A stretch of DNA of 64,000 nt from Nonlabens arenilitoris (GCF_002954765.1 NZ_MTPW01000001.1:2927501-2991500); one strand, 5' to 3'. Counted from the stretch's first letter, positions 44,548 through 54,675 are shown. Made by a program: numbers and translations. Notes: generated by a model from the letters alone, not told the origin.

Positions 44548-45421
44548 TATTTTGTGGTGTTGCTTTCCATCTTTTATGCGACCAGAGGTAATACTCTGGT
44601 TGCAATCTGATTTGCTTTTCAAGTAAATCAAAAAAAGTATCGGTAATTTCCCAATCGTTAGTTTGAGCGGCATGCTCTGTAATAGTTTTAAAAGTCGCTT
44701 TGTAGTGACCTCTTTTGACTTTTTCTACGGCTAGATATACCACAGCTGTATCATGCGCTTTAGCAAGTTTCTCACTGCCCAAAAAGACCGCACTTGTTTT
44801 ACCGAAAAAGGTGGTGAAATTTTGTGCTCTATATTTAGCCGGAGATTGATCTGCAACAAGTCCATACATTGCCATTTCTCCATTATTAATACTATTAGAA
44901 ATGCTGTTGCTAGCTTCTCTCATGGTAATCATTGTTGAATTGAACTTTTGTCTTATATCAACAATTAGTTTATTGAAATACTTATTAGCTAATGGTTTAT
45001 AAACAGCAATAATTTTATAATCTACTAATCCATCTAGACACATGGTCCACTCATAACTCGCTTGATGACCAAACATGGCTATGATAGGTCTGTTTTGTGC
45101 TCTTAAGTCATTAATCAAATGCAGATTGGTATATTCAAATCTACTCAACATATCTTTGTGACTCATTGACATAGACATAATAACCTCAATAAAGCTATCA
45201 CAAAAATGTTGAGTTGTTTTTTTACATAAGATATTTAATTCCTTTTCTGACTTCTCAGGAAAGGCTATTTTTAAATTCTTAACGATTACTTTTTTACGAT
45301 AACCAATCACGTAAAAAACAATTAAAAACGCAAAATCACTTAATAAATACGTAAGTCGTGCTGGAAGTATAGAGATGAACCAGAGTAGTGGATAAAAGAA
45401 ATAAAAAGCAATCGCTTGCAT
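44507..45421 (-). CDS. LpxL/HtrB-like lysophospholipid acyltransferase
   Basis: A 304-residue inner-membrane-associated acyltransferase. A short N-terminal hydrophobic segment (ILPARLTYLLSDFAFLIVFY) is followed by FGHQASYEWTMCL, the counterpart of the HxxxxE/D motif, and by VADQSPAKYRAQNFTTFFGK. It would add a secondary acyl chain to lipid A or a related lipid. The 3' end overlaps glmM by 41 bases on the opposite strand. It is divergent from the rhomboid gene, with 50 bases between start codons. Confidence 0.88.
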   Translation of the reverse strand: MQAIAFYFFYPLLWFISILPARLTYLLSDFAFLIVFYVIGYRKKVIVKNLKIAFPEKSEKELNILCKKTTQHFCDSFIEVIMSMSMSHKDMLSRFEYTNLHLINDLRAQNRPIIAMFGHQASYEWTMCLDGLVDYKIIAVYKPLANKYFNKLIVDIRQKFNSTMITMREASNSISNSINNGEMAMYGLVADQSPAKYRAQNFTTFFGKTSAVFLGSEKLAKAHDTAVVYLAVEKVKRGHYKATFKTITEHAAQTNDWEITDTFFDLLEKQIRLQPEYYLWSHKRWKATPQNIKRKPVLSPRVQR

Positions 45422-45471
45422 AAATAGAATTTGGACAAATATACTATCTTGTTCCTAAGTAAAAGAAGGAT

Positions 45472-46110
45472 ATGAATCAAGGATTAGATATAGTAACTAT
45501 AGTGATTATAGTAGCATGTGCATTAGTAAGTTTTAAGGGTTTTCAAGACCGTTTTTTCTTCGATAAGTATAAGTTCAATATAGCAGGTATACTGCGCGGT
45601 GAGCAATTGCGGTTTTTAACTAGTGGTTTTCTTCATGCAGATTTACAACATCTCATTTTTAATATGTTAACCTTGTACTTCTTTGCGCATTATGTTGTGG
45701 TAGATTTAGGCGATATTGGTTTTTTAGTAGTTTATTTTGCAAGTCTATTAGGTGGTGGTTTACTCAGTTATTTTTTCCATAAAGATGAATATCACTATAG
45801 CGCTATAGGTGCAAGTGGCGCTGTGATGGGAATAATTTATTCGGCTATATTGTTGGAACCTAGAATTTATATTTATGGTATTATCCCAGGTTTTGTTTTT
45901 GGTATAGGCTATTTAGCTTATTCTATATATGGTATGAAAAATAAGTCAGATAATATAGGACATGATGCTCATTTTGGTGGAGCAGTGGCAGGATATATTG
46001 TGACCATTTTATATGATTATAACATCATATTTGAACAAACGCTCACTGTGATATTAATGCTATTGCCTATAGTAGCTTTATTTGTATTAAGAAAAATGAA
46101 TAAGCTATAG
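45472..46110 (+). CDS. Rhomboid family intramembrane serine protease
   Basis: A 212-residue six-helix membrane protease. The membrane HxxxN region appears as FLHADLQHLIFNMLTLYFF, the catalytic Ser lies in IGASGAVMG and the catalytic His in HDAHFGGAVAGY. It would cut transmembrane substrates in the inner membrane. The family and length are standard for bacterial rhomboids. The 3' end overlaps the TlpA-like gene by six bases on the opposite strand. The substrate is unknown. Confidence 0.92.
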   Translation: MNQGLDIVTIVIIVACALVSFKGFQDRFFFDKYKFNIAGILRGEQLRFLTSGFLHADLQHLIFNMLTLYFFAHYVVVDLGDIGFLVVYFASLLGGGLLSYFFHKDEYHYSAIGASGAVMGIIYSAILLEPRIYIYGIIPGFVFGIGYLAYSIYGMKNKSDNIGHDAHFGGAVAGYIVTILYDYNIIFEQTLTVILMLLPIVALFVLRKMNKL

Positions 46111-47226
46111 AAGTTCTGCTAGTTTATCATGTAAAGCTTGACCACGCAAGTCTTTTGCGATTATAATACCATTTTCATCTAGTAAAAATGTAGCAGGTAT
46201 ACTACTAACGTTATAAAGCTTTGCGATAGGATCTTGCCAGTGCATTAATCTTGAAATGTGATACCAGTCCATTTCATCTTTTTCAATGGCGGCTTTCCAT
46301 GCAGCTTCTGCGTTTTGGCGATCTAAAGAAACACTTATAATATTAAATCCTTTATCATGATATTCTTTATAAGCTCTTACTACATTAGGATTTTCTCTTC
46401 TACATGGTCCACACCACGATGCCCAGAAATCAATAAGCGTTACTTTACCCATAACATCATCTAATTTTAAGACATCACCATCAGGTGTTTTACCTTCAAA
46501 TAAAGGCGCTTTTGCACCTATTGCAGTAGTAGAGAATTTAGTAAGGTAGCTCTCTAAACTTTTTGTAATCGCTGTTTCCTTCACATCACCTTCTAGCAGG
46601 TCAAATAATTCCAAAGCCTTATCTGTATCAATTAACTTAGAATTTAATAAATCACCAATAATCATACTACTTACTAATTTATTGGGATTAGATTTTACAA
46701 TATCAAAAACTTCATTTTTATAAGCCTCTTCAGCATCCATCCATGATTTTGTTACATCATCACCTTTTTGTTGATCACCAGATCGATATGCCTCACCACG
46801 AGCTGTTTTAAACTCATTTGTTCTTTTTTGATATGCCGCTTGATCTGCTCTAAAGTCATAAAGAATCTTATTCTCTTTACTACCAGTTACAGAACTAGCC
46901 CATAAGGAATCTTGATTTATTTTAATTTTTAAAGGTTCATCACCTTCTATAAATATCATGCGATCATTACCAGTTTCCATAGATAAGAAACGTACTTCGG
47001 CAAAATCCTTCTTTTCACCTTTATCAAAATGAAATTTTTCATTCATCACTATTGCAGTGTCAATAACAACTGGACTATTAGCCGCGTTAAGTTTATTAAG
47101 ATAAACTCTCATACCATTATAGACACCTGGCGCATCACCTTCTATAAAATAAGTATTATCATTTTTAGCCTTTTCATTACAAGAAACTGTGATTAAAAGA
47201 GCTATAATAGGCAGTAGATATTTCAT
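46105..47226 (-). CDS. TlpA-like disulfide reductase lipoprotein with DUF4369
   Basis: From the ATG at 47226 the protein has about 373 residues: a lipoprotein signal peptide (ALLITVSC), an N-terminal DUF4369 domain (GMRVYLNKLNAANSPVVIDT) and a C-terminal thioredoxin domain with WASWCGPCRRENP and the cis-Pro SSIPATFLL. It probably reduces envelope proteins or cytochrome c cysteines. The longer frame to 47307 only adds residues before the signal peptide, so I reject it. A promoter-like pair of boxes lies at 47241-47267. Confidence 0.9.
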   Translation of the reverse strand: MKYLLPIIALLITVSCNEKAKNDNTYFIEGDAPGVYNGMRVYLNKLNAANSPVVIDTAIVMNEKFHFDKGEKKDFAEVRFLSMETGNDRMIFIEGDEPLKIKINQDSLWASSVTGSKENKILYDFRADQAAYQKRTNEFKTARGEAYRSGDQQKGDDVTKSWMDAEEAYKNEVFDIVKSNPNKLVSSMIIGDLLNSKLIDTDKALELFDLLEGDVKETAITKSLESYLTKFSTTAIGAKAPLFEGKTPDGDVLKLDDVMGKVTLIDFWASWCGPCRRENPNVVRAYKEYHDKGFNIISVSLDRQNAEAAWKAAIEKDEMDWYHISRLMHWQDPIAKLYNVSSIPATFLLDENGIIIAKDLRGQALHDKLAELL

Positions 47227-47240
47227 GCTAACAATTTTTC

Positions 47241-47267
47241 CAAAAATAATAGTTTTACCACTATCAA
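47241..47267 (-). promoter_or_regulatory. Likely promoter for the TlpA-like gene
   Basis: On the minus strand TTG (47267-47265), a 16-base spacer and TATTTTTG (47248-47241). It is divergent from the promoter at 47299-47332. Confidence 0.5.
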
Positions 47268-47298
47268 ACAGGTTAAAACTTTCTAAAACTATAGGACC

Positions 47299-47332
47299 TT
47301 GAGTCATCCTAATTCTAATAGTTTTACCTTTG
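47299..47332 (+). promoter_or_regulatory. Likely promoter for the GAF-domain gene
   Basis: TTG (47299-47301), a 23-base spacer and TACCTTTG (47325-47332). The preferred ATG is only six bases further, so the transcript may be leaderless or nearly so. Confidence 0.5.
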
Positions 47333-47337
47333 TATTT

Positions 47338-49710
47338 ATGAATATGTTACCTGAAGATTTTATGATGGAAGTGACCTTGAGTTTTCACAAGGTAATTGCA
47401 CATTATAGGGAACGTCTTAAGACAGAGACTAATCCTATCGCAATCGCATTTCTTAATGCGACATTAGATTATGTGAATCAACATCCTAGATTAGAAGACG
47501 GTTTAAAAATTGAAGAAATAGAACAAGAAAAAGAGGTGATTAATACATTACTTTCTGATTTATTTCCTACCGCATTAACACTTAATGAAATAAAAGCCGC
47601 CACCATACCATTTTCAGACTTTTTATTTAATAAAACGCAACGTTTTGAAAACTTATTATCTCATTCAAAAGATCAACAGTTTTCATTACTCTCAAATACC
47701 GATTTTGATTATTTTACCATGGCTAGTGGTGTCATTCTCAAAGAAATATATAATGCAGACATTGATTTAAGCAAACCATTACATTGTCAGATTCCTGATA
47801 AAAATGGTAATTTAAAATCTTATCGTATTACATACAATGCAGATTTTGTAGAGGTTGAACTTAAAGAGGAGAAGTATAGATTATCAGAAGATAACATTAA
47901 AGAATTATTGCGCAACCCAGAGGATAAAGAGCTCTGGAAATCTAAATTTCCAAAAAACAGCTACACTTTTAAAGGCTTTGGGATTATAAGTCTAACAGAT
48001 GTGACTATGGATAATGCCATATCTGATTTAAAAACTGTTTTACTGGGCAATCTAGGAGAAAAATCGACTCATGAAACAGAAAAGGTAGAAAAGATTTTCA
48101 AGCAAATGTTCAATATTGAAGATTTGCAAGTAGGCTTTACGGTTTACAATAATGTGGACATGCTTTTTGAAAACATGGTTTACAGTGATTCTAGTAGTTT
48201 CTTATTAGGCTCTAGTCATGAAAAAAACTGTAATAATGCACTATGCGCAGACTCTTATGCTCATTTATTGAGAGATTTTACGCCATTAGTAATTACAGAT
48301 GTAAAACAATATCGTGAGACGGTAGACAACACTTTTTTACCAGATAACCTTATCAATGCAGGATTTAATAGCGCTATATTTTATCCTATATCGCATGAAG
48401 GTAGATTACTAGGGATTTTAGAACTGGCCAGTTTTACACCATACCTATTAAATGTCTTTAATGCTCAAAAATTAGATGGCATCTCAGACTATCTTAAAAT
48501 GGCTTTAATACGATCAGAGCAAGAATATGAAACAACTATTAAAGCACTGATACAGACTGAATGTACATCTATTCATCCTAGTGTTCAGTGGAAATTTGAG
48601 CAAGAGGCGCGTCGTTTAATCAGATCACGAGCAGAATCTTTAGATGATAGTTTTAAGGACTTGGTTTTTGAAGATGTGAGTCCTTTATATGGACAAATTG
48701 ACGTGGTAGGTAGTAGTGATGCGCGCAATGAGGCCATTAAAACAGACTTGATCTCTCAACTCGAGTTGGTTAGTGAGATATTCGCTTTCGCGAAAGCGAA
48801 TGAGCCATTGCCTATATATGATCAAATTATTCATAGAATCCATAAATTTCAAGAGGAACTGGAGCATAATAATATAAATGCTAATACAGAACGCGAGATT
48901 ATCAGTATTCTAGAAGGAGAAGTTAACCCTTTTATGGATCATGTTAAGGAACTATCTAAAAAACTGAGGCAACTAGTCACGGACTATGAGGCTGCTTTAA
49001 ATTCTGAGTCTGGTGTCATTTTTACTAATAGAGATAATTATGATACTACAGTACAGGTCGTTAATGAACGATTAGCTCGTTTTCTAGATCGTAAGCAAAA
49101 GGAAGCACAAGAGATTTATCCTCACTTTTTTGAACGTTATAAAACTGATGGTGTAGAGCACAATATCTATGTGGGTTCTAGTATAGTACGTGGACAATCT
49201 TATAATCCTGTTTATTTATACAATCTAAGGTTATGGCAACTACAAACCATGATCCAGATGGAGAATAAATTTTATCAATATCAAGAAAGCTTACCGGTTC
49301 AAATAGAGGCTGCTTCTATGATATTAGTTTTCGGTAATACACTAGGTATTAGATACCGTATCGATGAAAAGAGATTTGACGTGGACGGTGCTTATAATGC
49401 GAGATATGAGGTGGTTAAGAAAAGAATAGATAAGGCCAATATTAAAGGTACAAATGAGCGTATCACTCAAAAAGGTAAAATTTCCATCATCTATACAAAT
49501 CACGAAAGTGAACTAGAGTACTTAAGATATATTTCTTTCCTTCAAGATCAAAAATATTTGAACGATGAGATTGAACTTTTGGAATTAGAAGATGTTCAAG
49601 GAGTTGTAGGGCTTAAAGCCATACGTGTAGGTGTACTCTATAATAAAAAATCAGAAGATAAAAAGCGTTTAACTTTTAAGGATTTGTTGCAGGAATTACA
49701 TCAGCAATAG
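47338..49710 (+). CDS. Large GAF-domain cytoplasmic protein of unknown role
   Basis: About 790 residues from the ATG at 47338; the longer frame from 47299 needs a TTG that doubles as a promoter box. A GAF-like domain is suggested around residues 270-400 (SFLLGSSHEKNCNNALCADS ... NAGFNSAIFYPISHEGRLLG). The rest is long helical, charged sequence with probable coiled coil near KLRQLVTDYEAALN. No kinase or cyclase output domain is visible. An exact palindrome encodes IFAFAKANE near residue 485. The 3' end overlaps the HD-PycTM gene by 35 bases (convergent). Confidence 0.8.
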   Translation: MNMLPEDFMMEVTLSFHKVIAHYRERLKTETNPIAIAFLNATLDYVNQHPRLEDGLKIEEIEQEKEVINTLLSDLFPTALTLNEIKAATIPFSDFLFNKTQRFENLLSHSKDQQFSLLSNTDFDYFTMASGVILKEIYNADIDLSKPLHCQIPDKNGNLKSYRITYNADFVEVELKEEKYRLSEDNIKELLRNPEDKELWKSKFPKNSYTFKGFGIISLTDVTMDNAISDLKTVLLGNLGEKSTHETEKVEKIFKQMFNIEDLQVGFTVYNNVDMLFENMVYSDSSSFLLGSSHEKNCNNALCADSYAHLLRDFTPLVITDVKQYRETVDNTFLPDNLINAGFNSAIFYPISHEGRLLGILELASFTPYLLNVFNAQKLDGISDYLKMALIRSEQEYETTIKALIQTECTSIHPSVQWKFEQEARRLIRSRAESLDDSFKDLVFEDVSPLYGQIDVVGSSDARNEAIKTDLISQLELVSEIFAFAKANEPLPIYDQIIHRIHKFQEELEHNNINANTEREIISILEGEVNPFMDHVKELSKKLRQLVTDYEAALNSESGVIFTNRDNYDTTVQVVNERLARFLDRKQKEAQEIYPHFFERYKTDGVEHNIYVGSSIVRGQSYNPVYLYNLRLWQLQTMIQMENKFYQYQESLPVQIEAASMILVFGNTLGIRYRIDEKRFDVDGAYNARYEVVKKRIDKANIKGTNERITQKGKISIIYTNHESELEYLRYISFLQDQKYLNDEIELLELEDVQGVVGLKAIRVGVLYNKKSEDKKRLTFKDLLQELHQQ
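48783..48798. repeat. Iterated palindrome, copy 9 (exact, inside the GAF gene)
   Basis: Exact CGCTTTCGCGAAAGCG encoding FAFAKAN in the helical middle of the GAF protein. Confidence 0.9.
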
Positions 49711-50892
49711 AATCTAGATCGAGTAGGGCAAACGCAATTACAAAAGCAAGTACAGAGCCTATAATACCTATCATAAAAATAGTATAAGTAAGTCTTAATA
49801 ATTTATACTTTCTAGCCAGTACAACACCTAGATAGTATAAATCTTTAATTAAAGATTCATAAACTTCTTCTTTCTCTTCAAGTAAATCCATTACAGAGTT
49901 TTTATACTTATTAAGTGGCATTTTATGAAAGTTACCAAAGAAAAGTAAGTTGACTTTACGATCTCTAACTTCATCATCTGTAAATTCACCAGATGTAATA
50001 TTAGGTCTAGTAGACATTATAGATAATACTATACTCGCTACAGAAAATAAGACTAATATTAGAGTAGGCCATAAAAGGTGTCTATTGCTTACCTGCTCTA
50101 GTTTAGGTATTAAATTTGCCAGTGCTAGAGATATGATAATAGCATTTACAGATAACAATATGTTAGCCTTAGTGTCTGCAATGTCACTTAATTTAATATG
50201 ATTACGCAATGCGGTTCTAAACAGTGTTTGTATCGCTCGCTCTGGGCTTTGATTTTTTAAATCAACTTTAAGTTTCTCCTTTTTAAGTTTTTGTTTATTT
50301 TTTTCTTCTTCCTCAACAACTTCATAAGGTTCTCATTCTTGTCCTTATTCCAGTTCTTAATTGCATAGTCAGAGTAGTAGCGATGTTTTTCAGTAAACAC
50401 TCTTATGTTTTCTTGTCGCCATTCTTTGTTAGTATAAGTAGCGATACCACGCAGTTCTAATTCTTTTTTAAGTAATTCACTGGTTTCATCATAGTAATCT
50501 TTTGCAAAGTGCGAGGCGTCTGCATCTCTTAATATTTCCTCTAAAGCAGTTTGTGGCGTACCATTAAATTTTGTGGCAAGAATTAATTTTTTGACTAGCG
50601 TAATAGTAGATTGATCTGCATTATGTTTTGTTAAAAACTCTTCAGCAATTTGAGCGCTGCGTTCTTCATGACCTTCGGCACCATGGATGTAGCCCGTATC
50701 GTGCAGCCATGCTGCAATAATTAAAGCTTGTTCTTCTTTAACATCGATTTCGGTGTTTTCAATTATCTCTTTAGTACTTTTAACGACTCTTGCGGTATGC
50801 ATGTAGTTATGATATACATAAGTTTCATCAAGTTGTGTTTTAAACAACTCAAGAACAAAATCATCTGCTTTTTGAAAAATATTATCTGTCAT
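49676..50892 (-). pseudogene. HD-domain plus PycTM (Pycsar effector-like) gene, split by a one-base deletion
   Basis: The first part (50257-50892) is an HD phosphohydrolase: YHNYMHTARV, WLHDTGYIHGAEGHE and DADASHF supply the metal residues. It then shifts into RKKKKINKNLKRR and stops. Adding one base near 50331 (GAGAACC to GAGGAACC) gives EEPYEVVEEEEKNKQKL, leading into the second part (49676-50209) with SPERAIQTLFRTALRNHIKLSDIADTKANI, two membrane helices and a C-terminal helix, matching the PycTM effector domain. No nucleotidyl cyclase is adjacent, so this is a solitary HD-PycTM protein, not a full Pycsar system. Whether it is truly split is unresolved. Confidence 0.8.
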
Positions 50893-50935
50893 AGTCTCAA
50901 TGATACCTCAAAATGAAATAAAAACCTCTTAATTT

Positions 50936-53900
50936 ATGATTAAAAATACTACTCTTTTTTTTGTTGCCGTTTTCATCCTAGTAGGATGTGCCTCTTACAA
51001 GGAGCAATATAGGGAAGAATCACAGAACGCATTTCCTGATAATGCACAGATTGTAAAGTCATTTTACCTGATAGGTGATGCAGGAAAATCGCCTATGAAC
51101 GGTAAAAGTGAAGGTTTAATTGCCCTAGAGCAACATATTGAAAATCAAGACACCAAAAATGCTCACCTAATCTTTCTAGGAGATAATATTTATCCTGTGG
51201 GAATGCCAGATAAGGATGATTCATTTAGACCGCTAGCAGAGAATCATTTAAATGCTCAAATAGCCGTTGCGCAAGCATTTGACGGTAAAACTATTTTTAT
51301 ACCTGGTAATCACGACTGGTACGATCAAGGACTTAAAAATGTAAAAAGAGAAAAAGAGTATATAGAAAAAGCATTAGATGATAAGAATATATGGGAACCT
51401 AAAGTGGGCTGTCCTCTAGAAAGTATAGAATTATCAGAAGAAATACAGCTTATAATCTTAGATAGTCAGTGGTACCTTGCGCAATGGGATAAACACCCTA
51501 CTATTAATGACGATTGTGATCAAATAAAAACAAGAGAACAGTTGTTCTTAGAAATAGAAGGTGAGTTTAAAAAAAATCAAGATAAGGTCATTCTTGTAGC
51601 CATGCATCATCCTTTATTTACTAATGGTGTGCACGGTGGCCAGTATGCCGCAACTAAACATTTATTTCCTACTCAAAGAGATATACCTTTACCTATAATC
51701 GCTTCTTTAGTAAATCAAGTACGTACTAGTGGTGGTATTAGTTCTCAAGACAAACAAAATGAACGTTATCAAGAAATGGTAAATCGAGTATCTACACTAG
51801 CTAGATCATCTCAAGCATCTCGTATTATTTTTGCCAGTGGTCATGAACACACCTTACAGTATATAGAGAATGATGGAATACGTCAGATCGTCTCTGGTAG
51901 CGGTTCAAAACAAAGCTATGCGACCTTAAGTTATGACGGACTCTTTGCTTATGGTGGTAAAGGATTTGCTCGATTTGATGTACTTGAAGATGGTAGTGGA
52001 TGGGTAAGATATTACACCTTACGTGATGGTATAACAGAATTGATTTACACCGTTCAGGCAATTGAAAAGCCTAAAGAGTTTGATATGAATCAATTGCCTA
52101 GTAGTTATCCCGCTTTCGCGAAAGCGAGTATCTATGAAAAAGAGCGCACAGACGTGTCTGGTTTTTATGAATCTGTATGGGGTAATAAATATCGTGACCT
52201 ATATGGAATTGAGGTTAATGCTAAAGTAGCTTTGTTAGATACCCTTTATGGCGGTCTTGAAGTTGTAAGAGCTGGTGGTGGACACCAGACAAGAGCATTA
52301 AGATTGAAGGATAGGAATGGTAAAGAATATAATATAAGAGCACTAAAGAAAAGTGCTGTACAGTTCTTGCAAACCACTGTTTTTAAAGAAAACCAAGTTG
52401 TTGAAGGTTTTGAAAATACAACTACCGAAGATTTATTATTTGACTTCTACACAGCAGCGCATCCATATGCGGCTTTAACTATTCCAGATCTAGCAGACGC
52501 TGTAGGTGTGTATCATACTAATCCAGAAATCTTTTATCTACCTAAACAACAAGCTTTAGGTAAGTATAATAATGATTATGGTGACGAATTATACTTACTA
52601 GTAGAACGTCCAGAAGAGAATCATAAAGAGCTTCTTAGTTTCGGTAAACCAGATGATATTGAAAGTACTGCAGATGTATTTGAACGTTTACGCCGTGATG
52701 AAAAATATAAGATTGATGAGCCTCATTATGTGAAAGCTAGAATATTTGATATGCTTATAGGTGACTGGGATAGACACCAGGATCAATGGCGCTGGTCTGA
52801 ATTTGAATTAGAGGATGGAACGCATCTCTTCCGTGCAATACCGCGTGATAGAGATCAAGTGTATTCAAATTTTGATGGAGCATTATTTGCGACTTTGCGC
52901 ACGATGATAGGAATAACTAATCAATTTGCTACCTATGAAGAAAAACTTACAGATGTTAAATGGTTTAATACAGCTGCAAACTATTTAGATAGAGCACTGG
53001 CTCAAAATAGTGATCGGTTTGTATGGGAATCTCAGGCAAAATATATCCAAGAAAATTTAACTGATGAGCAAATAGAAAATGCTTTTAAAAATTTACCGTC
53101 AGAGATATATCCACATGAATCAACACAAATCATTGTTAAGAATATGAAAAAGCGTCGTGATAATTTGCTAGAAACGGTAAATGATTATTATGACTATCTC
53201 GCTAGTCTAGCTATCATGACCGGTACTGATAAAGATGATATTATCGAGATCAACCGTATAGAGGATGGCAAGACTGAAGTCACCATATACCGTAATAAAG
53301 ATGGAGAGAAAGCTGATGTTGTTGCTCAACGAGTTTTTGATATCAAGGATACTAATGAAATATGGATATATGCACTAGATGATGATGATATCATAAAAGC
53401 TATGGGGAATGGGAAGAAGAAAATAAAGGTGCGCGTTATAGGTGGTCAAAACAATGATATTTATGACATTGAAGAAGGTAAAGCGATATCAATTTATGAT
53501 CATAAATCAAAAGACAATACGTTTAAGGCAAAGAATGGTGCACGTGTGCGACTTTCAGATAATTATGATACTAATTTATATAATCCGCGTAAGAATATTT
53601 TAACCAGTAATGCGCTAACACCAGCAATAGGTTTTAATCCAGATGATGGGTTTAAATTAGGACTTCAAAATGTATATACGGTTAATGGATTTAATCGTAA
53701 TCCACATACAAGAGTTCATAAAATAACTGCTGGATATTATTTTGCTACAAATGGTTATGATATTAATTATACTGGAGAATTTGCCGGTGTATTTAATGGA
53801 GTTAATTTAATAGTAAACGGTCGCTTTGCAGGACCAACCTTTACTGAGAACTTTTTTGGGGTAGGGAACGATTCTGAAAATTTACAGGAAGATTTTGATT

Positions 53901-54652
53901 TTGATTATAATCGTGTTCGTATCAGTGAGACAACACTGGGTCTAGGGATTAAATATAATGGTGAATATGGATCAAACCTTACTATTTTGTCTAATGTACA
54001 AGGTATAGAGGTAGAAGAAGGTAATGAACGCTTTATTACAGATTTAATTGATCCAGAAACTAATCCAGATTTTTATGAACGCAAATGGTATGTTGATACT
54101 AGAGCGACTTATAATTATGAGAGTTATGATAATAAATTAAATCCTACTAGAGGAATGATTTTTGAAACCACAATAGGTGGCACTATTGCTACTGAAAATG
54201 TAGATCAAAGTCTTTTGTACTTTAGACCAAAATTAGGTTTCTATAACGCTATTTCTAGAGATCGTAAATGGGTGATCAAATCTACGATCTTAGGTCAAAT
54301 TAATGTAGGTAACAATTATCAATTTTTTCAATTTGCAGAACTAGGTCAGAATAATGGTCTTAGAGGATATCGTACACAGCGTTTCTCTGGTCAGCGATCA
54401 TTTGCTGCAAGTGGTGATTTAAGATATAGCTTTAATGAGTTTAAAACAGGACTTATACCATTACAAATGGGATTATTTGCTGGAGCAGATGTTGGTCGCG
54501 TATGGGTAGATGGAGAATTCAATGATAAATGGCATAATGATTTTGGTGGTGGATTTTGGGTTAATTCTGCTGAAGCGATAGGAGCTAACTTCAATTTCTT
54601 CCATGGTGATGATGGATTAAGATTTAGTTTTCAAGTAGGCTTTAGTTTTTAA
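50936..54652 (+). CDS. Giant lipoprotein: metallophosphoesterase, kinase-like middle, outer-membrane barrel
   Basis: A 1238-residue lipoprotein (lipobox LVGC, Cys18). Residues 40-360 form a calcineurin-type phosphoesterase: IGDAG (D48), LGDN (D83), PGNHD, AMHHP and SGHEH. Residues 420-700 have a glycine-rich start and ALKKS (K471), then IGDWDRHQDQW (D612-R-H614) and PRDRDQ (D638, D640), resembling the catalytic loop and metal motif of HipA/FAM20-type kinases. From about 880 an Omp85/surface-antigen barrel ends in aromatic FSF. An exact palindrome encodes YPAFAKAS near residue 395. It may be a surface-linked phospho-transfer protein; substrates are unknown. Confidence 0.85.
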   Translation: MIKNTTLFFVAVFILVGCASYKEQYREESQNAFPDNAQIVKSFYLIGDAGKSPMNGKSEGLIALEQHIENQDTKNAHLIFLGDNIYPVGMPDKDDSFRPLAENHLNAQIAVAQAFDGKTIFIPGNHDWYDQGLKNVKREKEYIEKALDDKNIWEPKVGCPLESIELSEEIQLIILDSQWYLAQWDKHPTINDDCDQIKTREQLFLEIEGEFKKNQDKVILVAMHHPLFTNGVHGGQYAATKHLFPTQRDIPLPIIASLVNQVRTSGGISSQDKQNERYQEMVNRVSTLARSSQASRIIFASGHEHTLQYIENDGIRQIVSGSGSKQSYATLSYDGLFAYGGKGFARFDVLEDGSGWVRYYTLRDGITELIYTVQAIEKPKEFDMNQLPSSYPAFAKASIYEKERTDVSGFYESVWGNKYRDLYGIEVNAKVALLDTLYGGLEVVRAGGGHQTRALRLKDRNGKEYNIRALKKSAVQFLQTTVFKENQVVEGFENTTTEDLLFDFYTAAHPYAALTIPDLADAVGVYHTNPEIFYLPKQQALGKYNNDYGDELYLLVERPEENHKELLSFGKPDDIESTADVFERLRRDEKYKIDEPHYVKARIFDMLIGDWDRHQDQWRWSEFELEDGTHLFRAIPRDRDQVYSNFDGALFATLRTMIGITNQFATYEEKLTDVKWFNTAANYLDRALAQNSDRFVWESQAKYIQENLTDEQIENAFKNLPSEIYPHESTQIIVKNMKKRRDNLLETVNDYYDYLASLAIMTGTDKDDIIEINRIEDGKTEVTIYRNKDGEKADVVAQRVFDIKDTNEIWIYALDDDDIIKAMGNGKKKIKVRVIGGQNNDIYDIEEGKAISIYDHKSKDNTFKAKNGARVRLSDNYDTNLYNPRKNILTSNALTPAIGFNPDDGFKLGLQNVYTVNGFNRNPHTRVHKITAGYYFATNGYDINYTGEFAGVFNGVNLIVNGRFAGPTFTENFFGVGNDSENLQEDFDFDYNRVRISETTLGLGIKYNGEYGSNLTILSNVQGIEVEEGNERFITDLIDPETNPDFYERKWYVDTRATYNYESYDNKLNPTRGMIFETTIGGTIATENVDQSLLYFRPKLGFYNAISRDRKWVIKSTILGQINVGNNYQFFQFAELGQNNGLRGYRTQRFSGQRSFAASGDLRYSFNEFKTGLIPLQMGLFAGADVGRVWVDGEFNDKWHNDFGGGFWVNSAEAIGANFNFFHGDDGLRFSFQVGFSF
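52111..52126. repeat. Iterated palindrome, copy 10 (exact, inside the giant lipoprotein gene)
   Basis: Exact CGCTTTCGCGAAAGCG encoding PAFAKAS in the linker between the phosphoesterase and the middle domain. Confidence 0.9.
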
Positions 54653-54675
54653 TACACAAAGTTATTTTATATTTC

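Noticed and set aside
47299..47337. TTG start at 47299 for the GAF protein
   Set aside because: The TTG fits a -33 promoter box better and the extra residues look non-coding.
49676..50892. A complete Pycsar anti-phage system
   Set aside because: No nucleotidyl cyclase gene is adjacent; only the effector-like domain fused to an HD domain is present.
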